DNA of 64,000 nucleotides from Paenibacillus daejeonensis DSM 15491. GTDB lineage: Bacteria > Bacillota > Bacilli > Paenibacillales > Paenibacillaceae. The notes beneath the pieces were generated by a model that saw only the letters and a program-made list of their open reading frames with translations, was not told where the DNA came from and did not search any database. Made by a program: the position numbers and the translations under genes. The stretch spans positions 275,418 through 339,417 of the forward strand of contig NZ_KB899659.1 of assembly GCF_000378385.1 (NCBI RefSeq). Direction: 5' to 3'. Positions 33,873-43,118 of the stretch are shown piece by piece. The number at the start of each line of letters is the position of its first letter. The stretch's first letter is position 1.

Positions 33873-34734
33873 CGCTTTGTTCCCCCTTGCCGGTTACCTG
33901 TATCAACTGATCCCGCTGCCAAGTATACCATGTTTCGGTGGCTTCGGCTGTATGATCCTCAGTAAAAGCAATGAGTAACTCCCCTTCCGTGACGGCCAAA
34001 CGCGCCATAGATCGCTGCCCACCCAGGGCTTCTGTGGCTATACGCTGGCTCATCTCCGGCCCTTGCTCACCATTTCGGACAAGCACCATATCTGGAGTTG
34101 ATAGGTGGAGGCCTGGCAACACAATTGCAAACATCGCCTCGCGATCTTCAGTTGCTGGAGCCAGTTGTCCACTGCCCCACGCCTCGAACCCTCCGAGCCC
34201 ACCTGACTCTTGATCATGAATCAGAAACAGCTGGCGCCCCGGCCCGTTGCCGAACATGTCAATGCTGGAAATCACCTCATAAGAACCGCTGCCCGGCCCT
34301 GGAAGCCTAATCCCGTAAGGAGTCACTGCTGAATGTGCACCTTTCTCATTACTCAGCAATTCTTCTGCCACATCTTGTATAACAAACTTCTCTCCTTGCC
34401 AGCTCAGGACACCCGTCAGCCTTCGAGGAAGCAGCTCTGTTGCAGGCTCTGCCTCATATACGCGCATGACCAGTTCTTGTTCCGCAGCCTCGCCTAGCAC
34501 CACTTCTCCCAGCTCCAGCCACTCATCACTTGCTCCACCCTGTTCCAATGGGTGGAAATAAGGGGTGAATTGAAGCTTTACCGGTTCTACAAAATCCTCG
34601 TGGACATTCAACGCGTCATCCCTGGCCTGGATCTGCTGAGTCCTGGGTTCACCGGATTCGCTCGTCCCTTCATGAACTCCGCATCCCGCTGCCAGCACCA
34701 GAGCGGCTAATCCTATTTGAAGTGTTCTCTTCAT
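33859..34734 (-). CDS. Putative lipoprotein of unknown function
   Basis: A 291-residue protein with a lipoprotein signal (MKRTLQIGLAALVLAAGCG, Cys at 18) and an acidic mature region. No family is recognised; the body contains FVEPVKLQFTPYFHPLEQGG and a C-terminal beta-rich segment ending DHTAEATETWYTWQRDQLIQ, perhaps a propeller-like or YceI-unrelated beta fold. I start it at 34734, where GGGGGTG lies about eight bases upstream; an ATG eight codons earlier lacks a site. It overlaps the pentapeptide-repeat gene downstream and probably forms an operon with it. Confidence 0.75.
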   Translation of the reverse strand: MKRTLQIGLAALVLAAGCGVHEGTSESGEPRTQQIQARDDALNVHEDFVEPVKLQFTPYFHPLEQGGASDEWLELGEVVLGEAAEQELVMRVYEAEPATELLPRRLTGVLSWQGEKFVIQDVAEELLSNEKGAHSAVTPYGIRLPGPGSGSYEVISSIDMFGNGPGRQLFLIHDQESGGLGGFEAWGSGQLAPATEDREAMFAIVLPGLHLSTPDMVLVRNGEQGPEMSQRIATEALGGQRSMARLAVTEGELLIAFTEDHTAEATETWYTWQRDQLIQVTGKGEQSDDQA

Positions 34735-34789
34735 TAACTCGCACCCCCGTCTCTCCATACCTTATAGACGAGTTATGCAATGAATCCGT

Positions 34790-35728
34790 TTAATCTCTGG
34801 TCGTAGTCACTGATTCCTCTTCCGGTAGTTTGGTCTTGCTCATACCTGGGACCTCTCGGGGCTTATACTCGATAAGCTCGCTGGAATAGACCGTGACATA
34901 CATCTTGCCATGGATTGACAGCGCCTTAATCAGCACCGGCTGATTATAATCATTGCGGAAGCTGAAGTCCGGTCCTCCCCAGCTGACCGTCGCATCCCGG
35001 CCAGCAAGCACGTACGGCACGCGTTTGCTGTGGGAATAACGTTCGATGATCGTCAAGCCCGCCCGATCAACAGCATTATACAACGTGGATGAGACCTGAC
35101 AGATGCCACCTCCCACGCCTTCTGACAGCTCGCCTCTGACAATGATTGGCGCTTCCTTATATCCTCTATCCCTGGTGCGTATACCAACCGTCCGGTTAAA
35201 GGAGAACAACTCTCCGGGAAAAACAACAGCTCCGTCGATCGCCTTGGCGGCCAAATCGATGTTATGGGAGCGTTTGGCATTGCGTGAATTGAAATACGTC
35301 GCGTAATAACCGATCGGCTTCTCACGTATGGCAGCCAGCAGCTCGCGGTCCACGCGAGGGTAGGCCTTGACGATTGGGGTCGGAACGATCTGACCATGGT
35401 CGCCTTCCCGATAATAATGAGCAGCAAACCTCTTATAGAAGTGTCCGACGTCCAGTACCGTTCCCACGCGTTCCGAGCGAATTGAGCCATCCGGTGCAAT
35501 TCGGGCATTCTCGGCCGCTACATACACCCGCTCTGCAATGCTTCCCATCAATTTGTCCAGCTTGGCGACGTCCAGCATGTGCAACCCGGGCAACGAATAA
35601 TCCGCTTCTTTGATTTCGATCAATTGGCCGTCCGGTAGTTCGAGCTGCCACTCCTCCGAAGGCACAGCATAAGGATTCAATGTCGTCAATGTTACATGTA
35701 ACATTAGTACGGCAAGCCACCCCAACAT
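34790..35728 (-). CDS. VanW-family protein
   Basis: A 312-residue exported protein with an N-terminal signal or anchor (about 3-20). A YoaR-like peptidoglycan-binding region (about 60-150) precedes the VanW domain, marked by YATYFNSRNAKRSHNIDLAAKAIDG in split form, then FPGELFSFNRTVGIRTRDRGY, and GVGGGICQVSSTLYNA, the family signature. VanW proteins accompany some vancomycin-resistance clusters but are widespread in Bacillota with unknown function in the envelope. The start is set by AGGAGTG seven bases upstream; the frame is open further. No van genes are adjacent. Confidence 0.9.
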   Translation of the reverse strand: MLGWLAVLMLHVTLTTLNPYAVPSEEWQLELPDGQLIEIKEADYSLPGLHMLDVAKLDKLMGSIAERVYVAAENARIAPDGSIRSERVGTVLDVGHFYKRFAAHYYREGDHGQIVPTPIVKAYPRVDRELLAAIREKPIGYYATYFNSRNAKRSHNIDLAAKAIDGAVVFPGELFSFNRTVGIRTRDRGYKEAPIIVRGELSEGVGGGICQVSSTLYNAVDRAGLTIIERYSHSKRVPYVLAGRDATVSWGGPDFSFRNDYNQPVLIKALSIHGKMYVTVYSSELIEYKPREVPGMSKTKLPEEESVTTTRD

Positions 35729-35853
35729 GTCATTCACTCCTGTCGCTTGCAAGCGCGTGTCGCGCCGCAGGATTCCAATGTTGGTATTATGATCCACCCG
35801 GCGCAATCTATACAGGTGAAGAGAACACGATGACGCTTGAAATATAGAAAAAC

Positions 35854-35880
35854 AGCCCCATCAGCTGGGCTGACGGGGCT
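35854..35880 (-). terminator. Intrinsic terminator of the HesB-like gene
   Basis: AGCCCCATCAG pairs with CTGACGGGGCT (one mismatch), and on the minus strand GTTTTTCTATATTTC follows. It lies 21 bases after the HesB-like stop. Confidence 0.8.
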
Positions 35881-35901
35881 GGCATTTCATCAGGAGTTCG
35901 T

Positions 35902-36189
35902 TTAACGAACCTCCATTTTAATTTCTTCGGTGGCAGCATCGAATGAGATATGAAGATCTCTGTTATCGAGATACCATAACTGATCCTGCTCCATATAGAA
36001 GTGGACGCCTTCGACCTGCGTCTCGACACCCGGCTCACGGGGTTCGTCTCTCATAATGCCAAGGGATAGACCTGGCAATACGCTGCCACAGCCACCCAAT
36101 CGCACAAACAAACGCAAATGATCGCCTTCCATCAGCGCCATTTCTTCTTTATACCAGTTCGCGGCTTTCTCTTCCACCTGCAGCTTCAT
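35902..36189 (-). CDS. HesB/IscA-like protein (YneR family)
   Basis: A 95-residue protein close to Bacillus YneR: KAANWYKEEMALMEGDHLR, FVRLGGCGS, GLSLGIMRDEPREPG and FYMEQDQLWYLDNRDLHISFD follow the family in order. The fold is that of A-type iron-sulfur carriers (HesB), but only one Cys (in GGCGS) is present, so the classical three-cysteine cluster site is missing, as in other YneR proteins. The start at 36189 gives the normal length; GGGAG is about ten bases upstream. It follows the acyltransferase-like gene by 38 bases and may share its transcript. Confidence 0.85.
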   Translation of the reverse strand: MKLQVEEKAANWYKEEMALMEGDHLRLFVRLGGCGSVLPGLSLGIMRDEPREPGVETQVEGVHFYMEQDQLWYLDNRDLHISFDAATEEIKMEVR

Positions 36190-36227
36190 CAGATCCCGCT
36201 CCCTTCGTTCGCCTCTTGTGACCATCT

Positions 36228-36773
36228 CTAGCGTTCATCCTTAGCCACTTCTGTCCACGGTTGTCTTGCTGCGATGTCTTCAGTATAGCACAACTGCTGC
36301 CGCAAGCCTACGACACGGAGAAGCCTGACACGATTGTACCGCTGGACGAGAATGCAGGGCAGGTTGGCAGCCACCAGCCATACGGCCACGATAACCATCC
36401 CGCCCCAGCTATTCCACAAGCCAAAGAGCGGCAGCGCCAGCAGCATCCCCCAATGCGTCCATTCGCCGCGCCGGGTTTCCCTTACAAAACGTTCCATATA
36501 CTCGGGCTCGCGTGAAGTCAGCACAGCCTTGGCGAAGCCGCCTTTAAACCATGCTCCGCCATCAGGGAGCCGATCCTTCCAACGCCGGATCTGCAGCAGC
36601 CGCTCATATAGCTGACCGCCATACTCCAGGCTCCGAGGCGCCGTTAGCCATGATTCGTTCGCGAACCAGCGATCAGGCAGCCGAATGGCCACCCAGGCAG
36701 CCGTCATGTGGATGATCGTCAGACTAACCCCGTTCAACAGCCATGGCAAGGAGGCCTCGCCTTCAGCGAACAT
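36228..36773 (-). CDS. CrtO-like glycosyl-carotenoid acyltransferase
   Basis: A 181-residue membrane protein with helices at about 7-30, 105-122 and 125-145. It resembles glycosyl-4,4'-diaponeurosporenoate acyltransferase (CrtO of the staphyloxanthin pathway), which esterifies the glucose of a C30 carotenoid with a fatty acid. Matching features are the short size, the RLPDRWF segment, the WKDRLPDGG loop and the PCILVQRYNRVRL motif. Its start overlaps the end of the CrtQ-like gene by about 11 bases; GGGGAG lies nine bases upstream. Function rests on the family and on the CrtQ/CrtP neighbours. Confidence 0.8.
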   Translation of the reverse strand: MFAEGEASLPWLLNGVSLTIIHMTAAWVAIRLPDRWFANESWLTAPRSLEYGGQLYERLLQIRRWKDRLPDGGAWFKGGFAKAVLTSREPEYMERFVRETRRGEWTHWGMLLALPLFGLWNSWGGMVIVAVWLVAANLPCILVQRYNRVRLLRVVGLRQQLCYTEDIAARQPWTEVAKDER

Positions 36774-37902
36774 CGATCGTTCTCCCCTTCCAGCTGACTC
36801 TGCGCACAATATAAGAGCGCAGCACCGCATAGCCGAACAAGCCGAAGAAAAAACTTAAAAACAGCGGGTACAATAGCGCCGTGTACCAGCGGAAGGTTCC
36901 AAGCCGCCTAGCTGTCAACGCAACGGAGGCGACTCCAGCGAAGTAAGCGACGATAGCCATGCCCACCTCAACCTGCCCTTGGCTGCCCACCTGTAGCACT
37001 AGATCCGACAGTCGCATGGCGCAACCAAGGAGTGCAGACAGCCAGGCAATGGCCAGTAGCAAGTACACGGGGTGGGCCGCCCCCGCCCCGAGCGCGATAC
37101 TTTTTGCCCACCCGTTCATCAGTTCCTTCCAGCCAGCCGGATACATCCGAAACCGCAGGAGGTCCGGAACGATTGCACTACTGACAGCTAGCCCTTCCCC
37201 GCGAAACCGTTCCCCCAGCTTCAGGTGCTCCAGCACCTCCCCGCGAACCGCGCGATGACCATCGACTGCGCTATAATCGCTCTTCCAGCATGCAGCACAT
37301 GGTCCAAAAGCAGTACGTCGCCCCGGCAGCCAACTCATGGCTCCGCTTCCTGCTACCAGCACAGTATTGAAAAACACGGACCATTGTTCCCTGAAGGAAG
37401 GCGTCTCGTGGTACGGCTGCAGTGTGACCAGCCCGCCCCGCAACCGGAGCAGCTGCCCCATTCGTTCTACAAAGTCGGATGAAGGTCTCGTATCTGCATC
37501 GAGGAAGATAAACCAGCTGCCGCTAGCTACAGACGCGCCGTTCCAGCAAGCCCACGATTTGCCGAGCCAGCCATATGGCAGCGGCGGAGCTTCAACCACA
37601 TGCGCGCCATAAGCGTCAGCTACTTTCGCCGTTTCATCAGTCGAGCCGTCGTCCACAACGATGATCTCTACCCGCGAGTTCTCATGGATCCTGAGCAGCG
37701 GTAACAGTGTCCGCAAGTTATCTGCTTCGTTTCTCGCCGGAATAATGATGGACGCAGGGGGCATTAACGGCTGTAATTCTGCAGCTATGAAGTGGTTAAC
37801 GGATGCACGGGACGAAGCAAGACTTGTCAAACCCGAGCAGCCGAGCAGAAGAAATCCCAGTCCCGTCCCCACCACTTGCAGCAGTCCTATCCAGTCTATC
37901 AT
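36763..37902 (-). CDS. CrtQ-like glycosyltransferase family 2
   Basis: A 379-residue membrane glycosyltransferase. An N-terminal helix precedes the GT-A domain with SIIIPARNEADNL, VDDGSTDET, the DADTRP metal-binding motif and a GERFRGEG loop. Three or four C-terminal helices follow (about 275-365). This is the layout of 4,4'-diaponeurosporenoate glycosyltransferase CrtQ, which adds glucose to the carotenoid acid. It overlaps the CrtO-like gene downstream and is divergent from the CrtP-like gene 180 bases away. The ribosome site is AAAGGAGG. Confidence 0.85.
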   Translation of the reverse strand: MIDWIGLLQVVGTGLGFLLLGCSGLTSLASSRASVNHFIAAELQPLMPPASIIIPARNEADNLRTLLPLLRIHENSRVEIIVVDDGSTDETAKVADAYGAHVVEAPPLPYGWLGKSWACWNGASVASGSWFIFLDADTRPSSDFVERMGQLLRLRGGLVTLQPYHETPSFREQWSVFFNTVLVAGSGAMSWLPGRRTAFGPCAACWKSDYSAVDGHRAVRGEVLEHLKLGERFRGEGLAVSSAIVPDLLRFRMYPAGWKELMNGWAKSIALGAGAAHPVYLLLAIAWLSALLGCAMRLSDLVLQVGSQGQVEVGMAIVAYFAGVASVALTARRLGTFRWYTALLYPLFLSFFFGLFGYAVLRSYIVRRVSWKGRTIDVR

Positions 37903-38082
37903 GTCTGTTGATCCTCCTTTGTGAGGTTGTTCACCTGCACGGTGTGCGAGAGCTTCAATTTTTTGTCAATACGGTGGTATGCCGCGCAGGTCATGCGTGC
38001 AGAATGGATAATACAATCCGTCTCTCGCAAAATGTACTAGACAGTATCGACAAATTCCGAAGCTTCGAATCAGGAGGATGCT

Positions 38083-39582
38083 ATGAAAGCAAAAAAAATC
38101 GTCGTTGTGGGCGCCGGTATCGCCGGAATGTCAGCAGCAATCCGGTTGCGGGCCGACGGACACGACGTCACCGTGCTTGAGAAAAATGAGCGGGCCGGAG
38201 GCAAGTTAAACATTCGTCAGGGCAAAGGCTATCGTTTTGACACCGGACCATCGATCTTGACGATGCCGTGGGTATTGGAGCAGCTGTTCGCCTCAGCAGG
38301 ACGCAAGCTCTCGGACTACCTGCAGTTGGTAAGAGTTGAGCCGCAGTGGCGGGCGATGTATGGCGATGGATCGATCATTGACTTGTTGGGCGACCTGCCA
38401 GCCATGCTGGAGCAGATTGGTGAATTGTCTCCACGAGACCAACAGCAGTTCATCCCCTACCTGAACTATTGCCGCAAACAATACGAGCTCAGTACAAAAA
38501 GCTTCTATAGCCGCAGTCTTGCCGGTCTGCCGGACCTGCGTCAGCAGCACAGTCTCAAGGAGCTGCTGGCGATGGACCCGCTCAAAACCATGGCACAGAT
38601 GACGGAGCAATACCTGGAGCATCCGAAGCTGCGTCAGCTCTTCAACTTCCTGATCATGTACGTAGGCTCATCGCCCTATGCCGCTCCAGCCGTGTTATCG
38701 CAGCTGATCTACGTTCAGATGGGGCTGGGCATTTATTATGTGAACGGCGGAATGTATAATATCGCCCGGGCCATGCTGCAACTGCTGGATGAGCTGGGCG
38801 TTGAGGTGCGGACATCCTGCGAAGTAAGCGAGGTCATCATTGAGAATGGCCGTGCTGCAGGTGTTGTCGCTGGCAATGAAACCATCCGGGCTGACGCCGT
38901 CGTCAGCAACCTGGAGGCGATTCCTGCCCACCAGACGATCCTCTCCGGACATTCCCAGAGCTCCCGTATGGTGAAGCGTCTGGAGAAATACGAGCCCACG
39001 GTCTCGGGCCACGTCATGCTCCTCGGGGTTGATCGGACGTATGAGAATTTCAAGCATCACAATTTTGTGTTTGCCGATAACGCCCAGCTTGAGTTCGATG
39101 AGCTGTTCACCAAGAAACGGCCGGCTGCTGATCCTACCATTTATGTCGGAATCTCTTCCAAAACCGATGCTTCTCAAGCGCCTGCAGGCAAAGAGAATTG
39201 GTTCGTGCTCACCCATGTTCCGCCGCTGACCCCGGGTGAAAGCTGGGAACGCTGGCGCGTCCCTTATCGTGATCTGGTGCTCGACAAACTGGAGCGGCTT
39301 GGCGCTGCCGGCTTGCGCCAGCATATCGAATGGGAGCACACGTTTATCCCGGACGATCTACAGTCTCTGTACGGCGCCAATGGCGGCTCGATTTATGGCA
39401 CGGTGACGGATCGCAAGCTCAATGGCGGTTTCAAAATTCCACAGCGGAGTCCGATGCTGAACAATCTATACTTTGTCGGCGGGTCTACTCATCCCGGTGG
39501 CGGTGTGCCAATGGTCGCGCTCAGCGGTCAATTTGCTGCTGATCTGATTCGGGACGATTTGGCCAAGCAAGCCGTCATTTAA
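38083..39582 (+). CDS. Carotenoid desaturase/oxygenase of the CrtI/CrtN/CrtP family
   Basis: A 499-residue FAD flavoprotein. The dinucleotide-binding motif VVVGAGIAGMSAAIRL is at 6-21 (E34-K35 at the end of strand 2), and DTGPSILTMPWVLE, YVGSSPYAAPAVLS, IYYVNGGMYNIARAM and the C-terminal GGSTHPGGGVPMVALSG motif follow. Family members desaturate phytoene or diapophytoene (CrtI/CrtN) or oxidise the terminal methyl groups (CrtP). The neighbouring CrtQ and CrtO types favour the oxygenase CrtP, but sequence alone cannot exclude CrtN. AGGAGG lies eight bases upstream. Confidence 0.9.
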   Translation: MKAKKIVVVGAGIAGMSAAIRLRADGHDVTVLEKNERAGGKLNIRQGKGYRFDTGPSILTMPWVLEQLFASAGRKLSDYLQLVRVEPQWRAMYGDGSIIDLLGDLPAMLEQIGELSPRDQQQFIPYLNYCRKQYELSTKSFYSRSLAGLPDLRQQHSLKELLAMDPLKTMAQMTEQYLEHPKLRQLFNFLIMYVGSSPYAAPAVLSQLIYVQMGLGIYYVNGGMYNIARAMLQLLDELGVEVRTSCEVSEVIIENGRAAGVVAGNETIRADAVVSNLEAIPAHQTILSGHSQSSRMVKRLEKYEPTVSGHVMLLGVDRTYENFKHHNFVFADNAQLEFDELFTKKRPAADPTIYVGISSKTDASQAPAGKENWFVLTHVPPLTPGESWERWRVPYRDLVLDKLERLGAAGLRQHIEWEHTFIPDDLQSLYGANGGSIYGTVTDRKLNGGFKIPQRSPMLNNLYFVGGSTHPGGGVPMVALSGQFAADLIRDDLAKQAVI

Positions 39583-39601
39583 ATGTAAGATCAACACAGA
39601 T

Positions 39602-39642
39602 AGCCCCGGCAGAACGTCACACAGACGTTTCTGACCGGGGCT
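39602..39642. terminator. Bidirectional intrinsic terminator
   Basis: AGCCCCGGCAGAACGTC pairs with GACGTTTCTGACCGGGGCT (two small bulges). It lies between the carotenoid gene and the converging response regulator gene. Confidence 0.75.
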
Positions 39643-39657
39643 ATGTTGTCTACAAGG

Positions 39658-40029
39658 TTATGCTCGTTGGCCCATCGCTTGCTCAATCTTGCCGATTAGA
39701 CGCTCCAATTCAATCGGCTTCGTATCGAAATCATCGCAGCCCGCTTCGAGCGCTCTCGTCTGATCGGAAGCCATGGCGTGAGCGGTTAGTGCAATGATTG
39801 GGATATGGAGCGTTGCCGGATCGGATTTAATTCGGCGTGTGGCCTCCAAGCCATCGAGCACAGGCAAGCTCAGGTCCATTAGTATTAACTCTGGCTGGCG
39901 GGAAATCGCCAGATCCACGCCCTGCTGCCCGTCTTCTGCCACAATAATCTCATATCCGCGGCGCTGCAGGCGCCGGGATAGCATGTTGCTGTTCATCTCG
40001 TTGTCTTCCACGAGCAGAATCGTGTGCAT
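39658..40029 (-). CDS. Single-domain response regulator (CheY-like)
   Basis: A 123-residue stand-alone receiver: VEDNEMN acidic pair, phospho-Asp in LILMDLSLPVLDGLEA (about residue 53), Thr in ALTAHA and Lys in FDTKPIE. The DivK-like composition suggests a phosphorelay partner rather than a chemotaxis CheY. It is the last gene of an operon behind the hybrid kinase (gap 21 bases) and the HD-GYP regulator. GAAGGAG precedes the start. Confidence 0.93.
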   Translation of the reverse strand: MHTILLVEDNEMNSNMLSRRLQRRGYEIIVAEDGQQGVDLAISRQPELILMDLSLPVLDGLEATRRIKSDPATLHIPIIALTAHAMASDQTRALEAGCDDFDTKPIELERLIGKIEQAMGQRA

Positions 40030-40050
40030 GGTGTAATCTCCTTCTCCACG

Positions 40051-41757
40051 TTAATTCAAGCAAGCCCTAATCTCATCCAGCAGCTGTGAGCGGTTGAAGG
40101 ACCCTTTTTGAATAATATCCTTCACGGAGCCGTTCAGCTTGTTTCGGTCGTCAGCTGTGATCGTTTTGGCGGTCAGGACGATGACTGGAATCTCACTAAG
40201 ATGGGACGTCTGTCGCAACTCTGCAATAAATTCAAATCCGTCCATTTCCGGCATCATGAGATCCAGCAGGATCAAATTCGGCTTTTCAATTTTAATTTGC
40301 TCCAACGCTAATCGCCCATTGTCTGCCTTGTGGGCGGTATAGCCCTCCCTGTGCAGCATGCGTGTCATCATCTCGCTCGTCGTCTCGTCATCCTCAATAA
40401 CCAACACCGAATGATGTTCCCGATCGGTGATGAACCGGTCCATGACTTCGATTAATCGGTTGCGGCTCACCGGCTTGGTCAAATATTCGGCAGCGCCCAG
40501 AGAATAGCCGAGCTGACGATCGTTCGTCAGCGATAGAATAACGACCGGAATATCGGCTAGCTCCGGATCATTCTTCAGCTCCGCCAGCACGGCCCACCCG
40601 TCCATACTGGGCATCAGGATATCCAGACAGATGACCTGAGGCTTGAGCAGCCGCGCGAGCCGGATGCCCTCTCTCCCGCTCTGGCTGAACGCCAGCTTCC
40701 AGTTCTCCGAAGCAAGATACCGTTCGATCAGCAACCGGTTCTCTGGCTCATCGTCAATGAACAGAATACTGATGCCATCCTCATGCGCTGTCTCCAGATT
40801 AATATCCGACAGCTCCTCGATATCGGTAGAGGGTACCTGACGCGTCGCGAATTCCAGCGCTTGTGCTGGCTTGGCCGGGAGCCAGCAGGTGAATGTGCTG
40901 CCGCTGCCGGGCACACTTGTCACATCAATTCGTCCGTCCATAATTTCGCAGAACCGTTGGCTAATCGATAGCCCCAAGCCGGTACCTCCATATTTGCGTG
41001 TTGTGGAATTGTCCGCCTGTACAAAAGGCTGGAACAATTGCTGAAGCTGTTCGGCCGAAATGCCGATTCCCGTATCGCTAACTACGAATGAATAGCCTGG
41101 AATTCCCTGACGGGACTCCTCGGCGATCGCGAAGCGGATATGCCCCTGCTCCGTAAACTTGCTGGCATTCGTCAACAGGTTAATGAGAATCTGGCGCAGC
41201 TTGGTGACATCTGTTGTCATCTCTCCATTGACGGCATGAATTTCATAGGTGTTGCCGCTCCGGTCCAGAAGCGGACGAATGGTCGTCATCACATCTTCAA
41301 TTAATTCATCCAGCATATAAGGCTCGTAATACACATCCATTTTGCCTGATTCAATTTTGGAGATGTCCAAGATATCATTAATGAGAGAAAAGAGATGATT
41401 GCCCGATCGGTTAATTTTGTACAGATCCTCTGCAAAAGCAGGCTCTCCTAGCTCCCTAGCCTCATCCATTAACAGCTCGCTGTAACCAATAATCGCATTG
41501 AGCGGAGTCCGGAGCTCATGACTCATGTTGGCGAGAAACTGACTTTTGGTGCGATTGGCGCGTATGGCTTGATCATGGGCCTTGCTAAGCGTGGCCGTTC
41601 GCACAGCGATCATATCTTCAAGGTGCGTGCGCTGATACTCCAATTCCTGCTGTAGCTCCCGGATTTGCGCCAATTGCTCCGCCTCGCGGAGCTCGGCTGC
41701 CAGCCGCAGCTTGCGCTCTTGCTCCAGCTCTTCTCTTGCCTGTTCCAGCTCGTTCAT
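40051..41757 (-). CDS. Soluble hybrid histidine kinase with two receiver domains
   Basis: A 568-residue protein with no membrane helix. A coiled coil (1-62) runs into HisKA with His80 in [13 protein letters not shown], then HATPase (about 180-300; [21 protein letters not shown]). Receiver 1 (about 328-445, Asp in [14 protein letters not shown]) and receiver 2 (about 450-566, Asp in [15 protein letters not shown]) follow. Input must come from protein partners through the coiled coil. Its ATG overlaps the stop of the upstream HD-GYP gene (ATGA), so the two are co-translated. Confidence 0.94.
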   Translation of the reverse strand: MNELEQAREELEQERKLRLAAELREAEQLAQIRELQQELEYQRTHLEDMIAVRTATLSKAHDQAIRANRTKSQFLANMSHELRTPLNAIIGYSELLMDEARELGEPAFAEDLYKINRSGNHLFSLINDILDISKIESGKMDVYYEPYMLDELIEDVMTTIRPLLDRSGNTYEIHAVNGEMTTDVTKLRQILINLLTNASKFTEQGHIRFAIAEESRQGIPGYSFVVSDTGIGISAEQLQQLFQPFVQADNSTTRKYGGTGLGLSISQRFCEIMDGRIDVTSVPGSGSTFTCWLPAKPAQALEFATRQVPSTDIEELSDINLETAHEDGISILFIDDEPENRLLIERYLASENWKLAFSQSGREGIRLARLLKPQVICLDILMPSMDGWAVLAELKNDPELADIPVVILSLTNDRQLGYSLGAAEYLTKPVSRNRLIEVMDRFITDREHHSVLVIEDDETTSEMMTRMLHREGYTAHKADNGRLALEQIKIEKPNLILLDLMMPEMDGFEFIAELRQTSHLSEIPVIVLTAKTITADDRNKLNGSVKDIIQKGSFNRSQLLDEIRACLN

Positions 41758-42815
41758 CGTGCAGGCTCCTCCACTAGTAAATCTGGCTTCTCCTGGATGA
41801 CCTTCAGAAATGCATCCACAACATCCGGGTCAAAATGGCGCTCACGCTGCAGCAGGATCTCAGCTGTCGCTTCTTCCGGCGTCCAGGCCTTCTTGTACGG
41901 CCGCTCATGAGTCAGCGCATCATAAAAATCCGCAAGCGCAACAATCCGCGCCTCCAGTGGGATGGACAAGCCGCTTAGCCCCTGCGGATAGCCGGTTCCA
42001 TCCCACTTCTCGTGATGAGAATAGGCGATGACACCTGCAATCTTGAGTACTTCAAAGGAACTCGCCTGGATGATGTTGTAACCGATGGTCGTGTGCGCCT
42101 TCATCCGCTCCAGTTCCTCTGGATCAAACCGCCCTGGCTTGAGCAGGAGCTCGTCCGGAATACCAATCTTGCCGATATCATGCAGCGGGGCCGCCATAAT
42201 GAGTAATTCAATGGTTCGTTCGGGTAGCCCTAGCTCTCTGGCAATGAGTCCCGAGAGGCGGCCAACGCGCTGAGTGTGCTGACCGGTCATGTCATCCCGG
42301 TACTCCGACGCACGGCCAAGCAGCTGAAGAATCTCATGCTTGGCTTGCTGCAATTCGACCGTACGTTGTTGCACACGCTCTTCCAGGGTATCCTTCTGTG
42401 TCCGGAGCTGCAGATGCAGATAACGAGTACGCAGCAGATTATTGATGCGCAGAATAACCTCTGTGCGATCCACCGGCTTGGTCAAAAAGTCGTGTGCCCC
42501 GGCTTGTAATGCTTTCTGCTTGGCATCGCTAGTCACATCTGCCGTAATCACAAGGACAGGCAGATACTGGTCCTCCCCGCTCAGCTCACGGATCATTCCC
42601 AATGCCTTCATGCCGTCCACTCCGGGCATATGCCAATCCAATAAGATAATGTCAGGTTGGACTTCGGTAATGACGCGCTGAATATGTTCCGGCTCCACAA
42701 GCGAGATGATATTGGTATAGCCCGCCCTTCCAAGTATCCGTTCCAAAAGATGAATGTTGTATTCCTGATCATCCACAATCAGGATGGTGGCCGAATTGAT
42801 CCGTTCATTGTCCAT
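41754..42815 (-). CDS. Response regulator with HD-GYP phosphodiesterase domain
   Basis: A 353-residue protein. The receiver domain (1-125; VDDQEYN, phospho-Asp in [14 protein letters not shown]) is followed by a coiled coil (about 130-160) and an HD-GYP domain (about 165-350) with [20 protein letters not shown] and [11 protein letters not shown]. The intact HD and GYP motifs predict hydrolysis of cyclic di-GMP, controlled by phosphorylation from the following hybrid kinase. The start at 42815 was chosen for GGGAGAG about nine bases upstream; the frame extends 14 codons further. It heads the three-gene operon. Confidence 0.93.
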   Translation of the reverse strand: MDNERINSATILIVDDQEYNIHLLERILGRAGYTNIISLVEPEHIQRVITEVQPDIILLDWHMPGVDGMKALGMIRELSGEDQYLPVLVITADVTSDAKQKALQAGAHDFLTKPVDRTEVILRINNLLRTRYLHLQLRTQKDTLEERVQQRTVELQQAKHEILQLLGRASEYRDDMTGQHTQRVGRLSGLIARELGLPERTIELLIMAAPLHDIGKIGIPDELLLKPGRFDPEELERMKAHTTIGYNIIQASSFEVLKIAGVIAYSHHEKWDGTGYPQGLSGLSIPLEARIVALADFYDALTHERPYKKAWTPEEATAEILLQRERHFDPDVVDAFLKVIQEKPDLLVEEPAR

Positions 42816-43087
42816 AGCATGTTCTCTCCCTACATGATTCTGAGGTGCGTGTATCAAGATGCGGCGGTTTCCGGCCAGGCAGGCGCAAGTCGATACGTTC
42901 TCCTGCTATCCGCGGCAGCTTGGAATCTCTCTTTGCTCTCTTTGTATGTATTGCGTTGAACAGTTCTCTATTAGTATAACGGCATTTTGATGTCAGGTTA
43001 TGAATAATTCACGCATTTTTTTGCGAAAAACAACTTTACTATGCACTCGCGCTCTGAAACGAAGTATGTTAGGATAGAAAAAAACTC

Positions 43088-43101
43088 AGAAACCGATTAC
43101 T
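43088..43101. promoter_or_regulatory. LacI-type operator at the lacI-family gene
   Basis: AGAAACCGATTACT matches the perfect palindrome at 44405 (AGAAATCGATTTCT) at 12 of 14 positions. It lies 17 bases before the repressor start codon, so the repressor probably limits its own synthesis. The rest of the 300-base gap (42816-43118) holds nothing else that I recognise. Confidence 0.65.
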
Positions 43102-43118
43102 AAAAGAGGTGAAACTCC

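Noticed and set aside
34790-35728. VanW gene as part of a vancomycin-resistance cluster
   Set aside because: No vanHAX, vanY or vanRS neighbours; VanW-family proteins are common in Bacillota genomes without resistance clusters.
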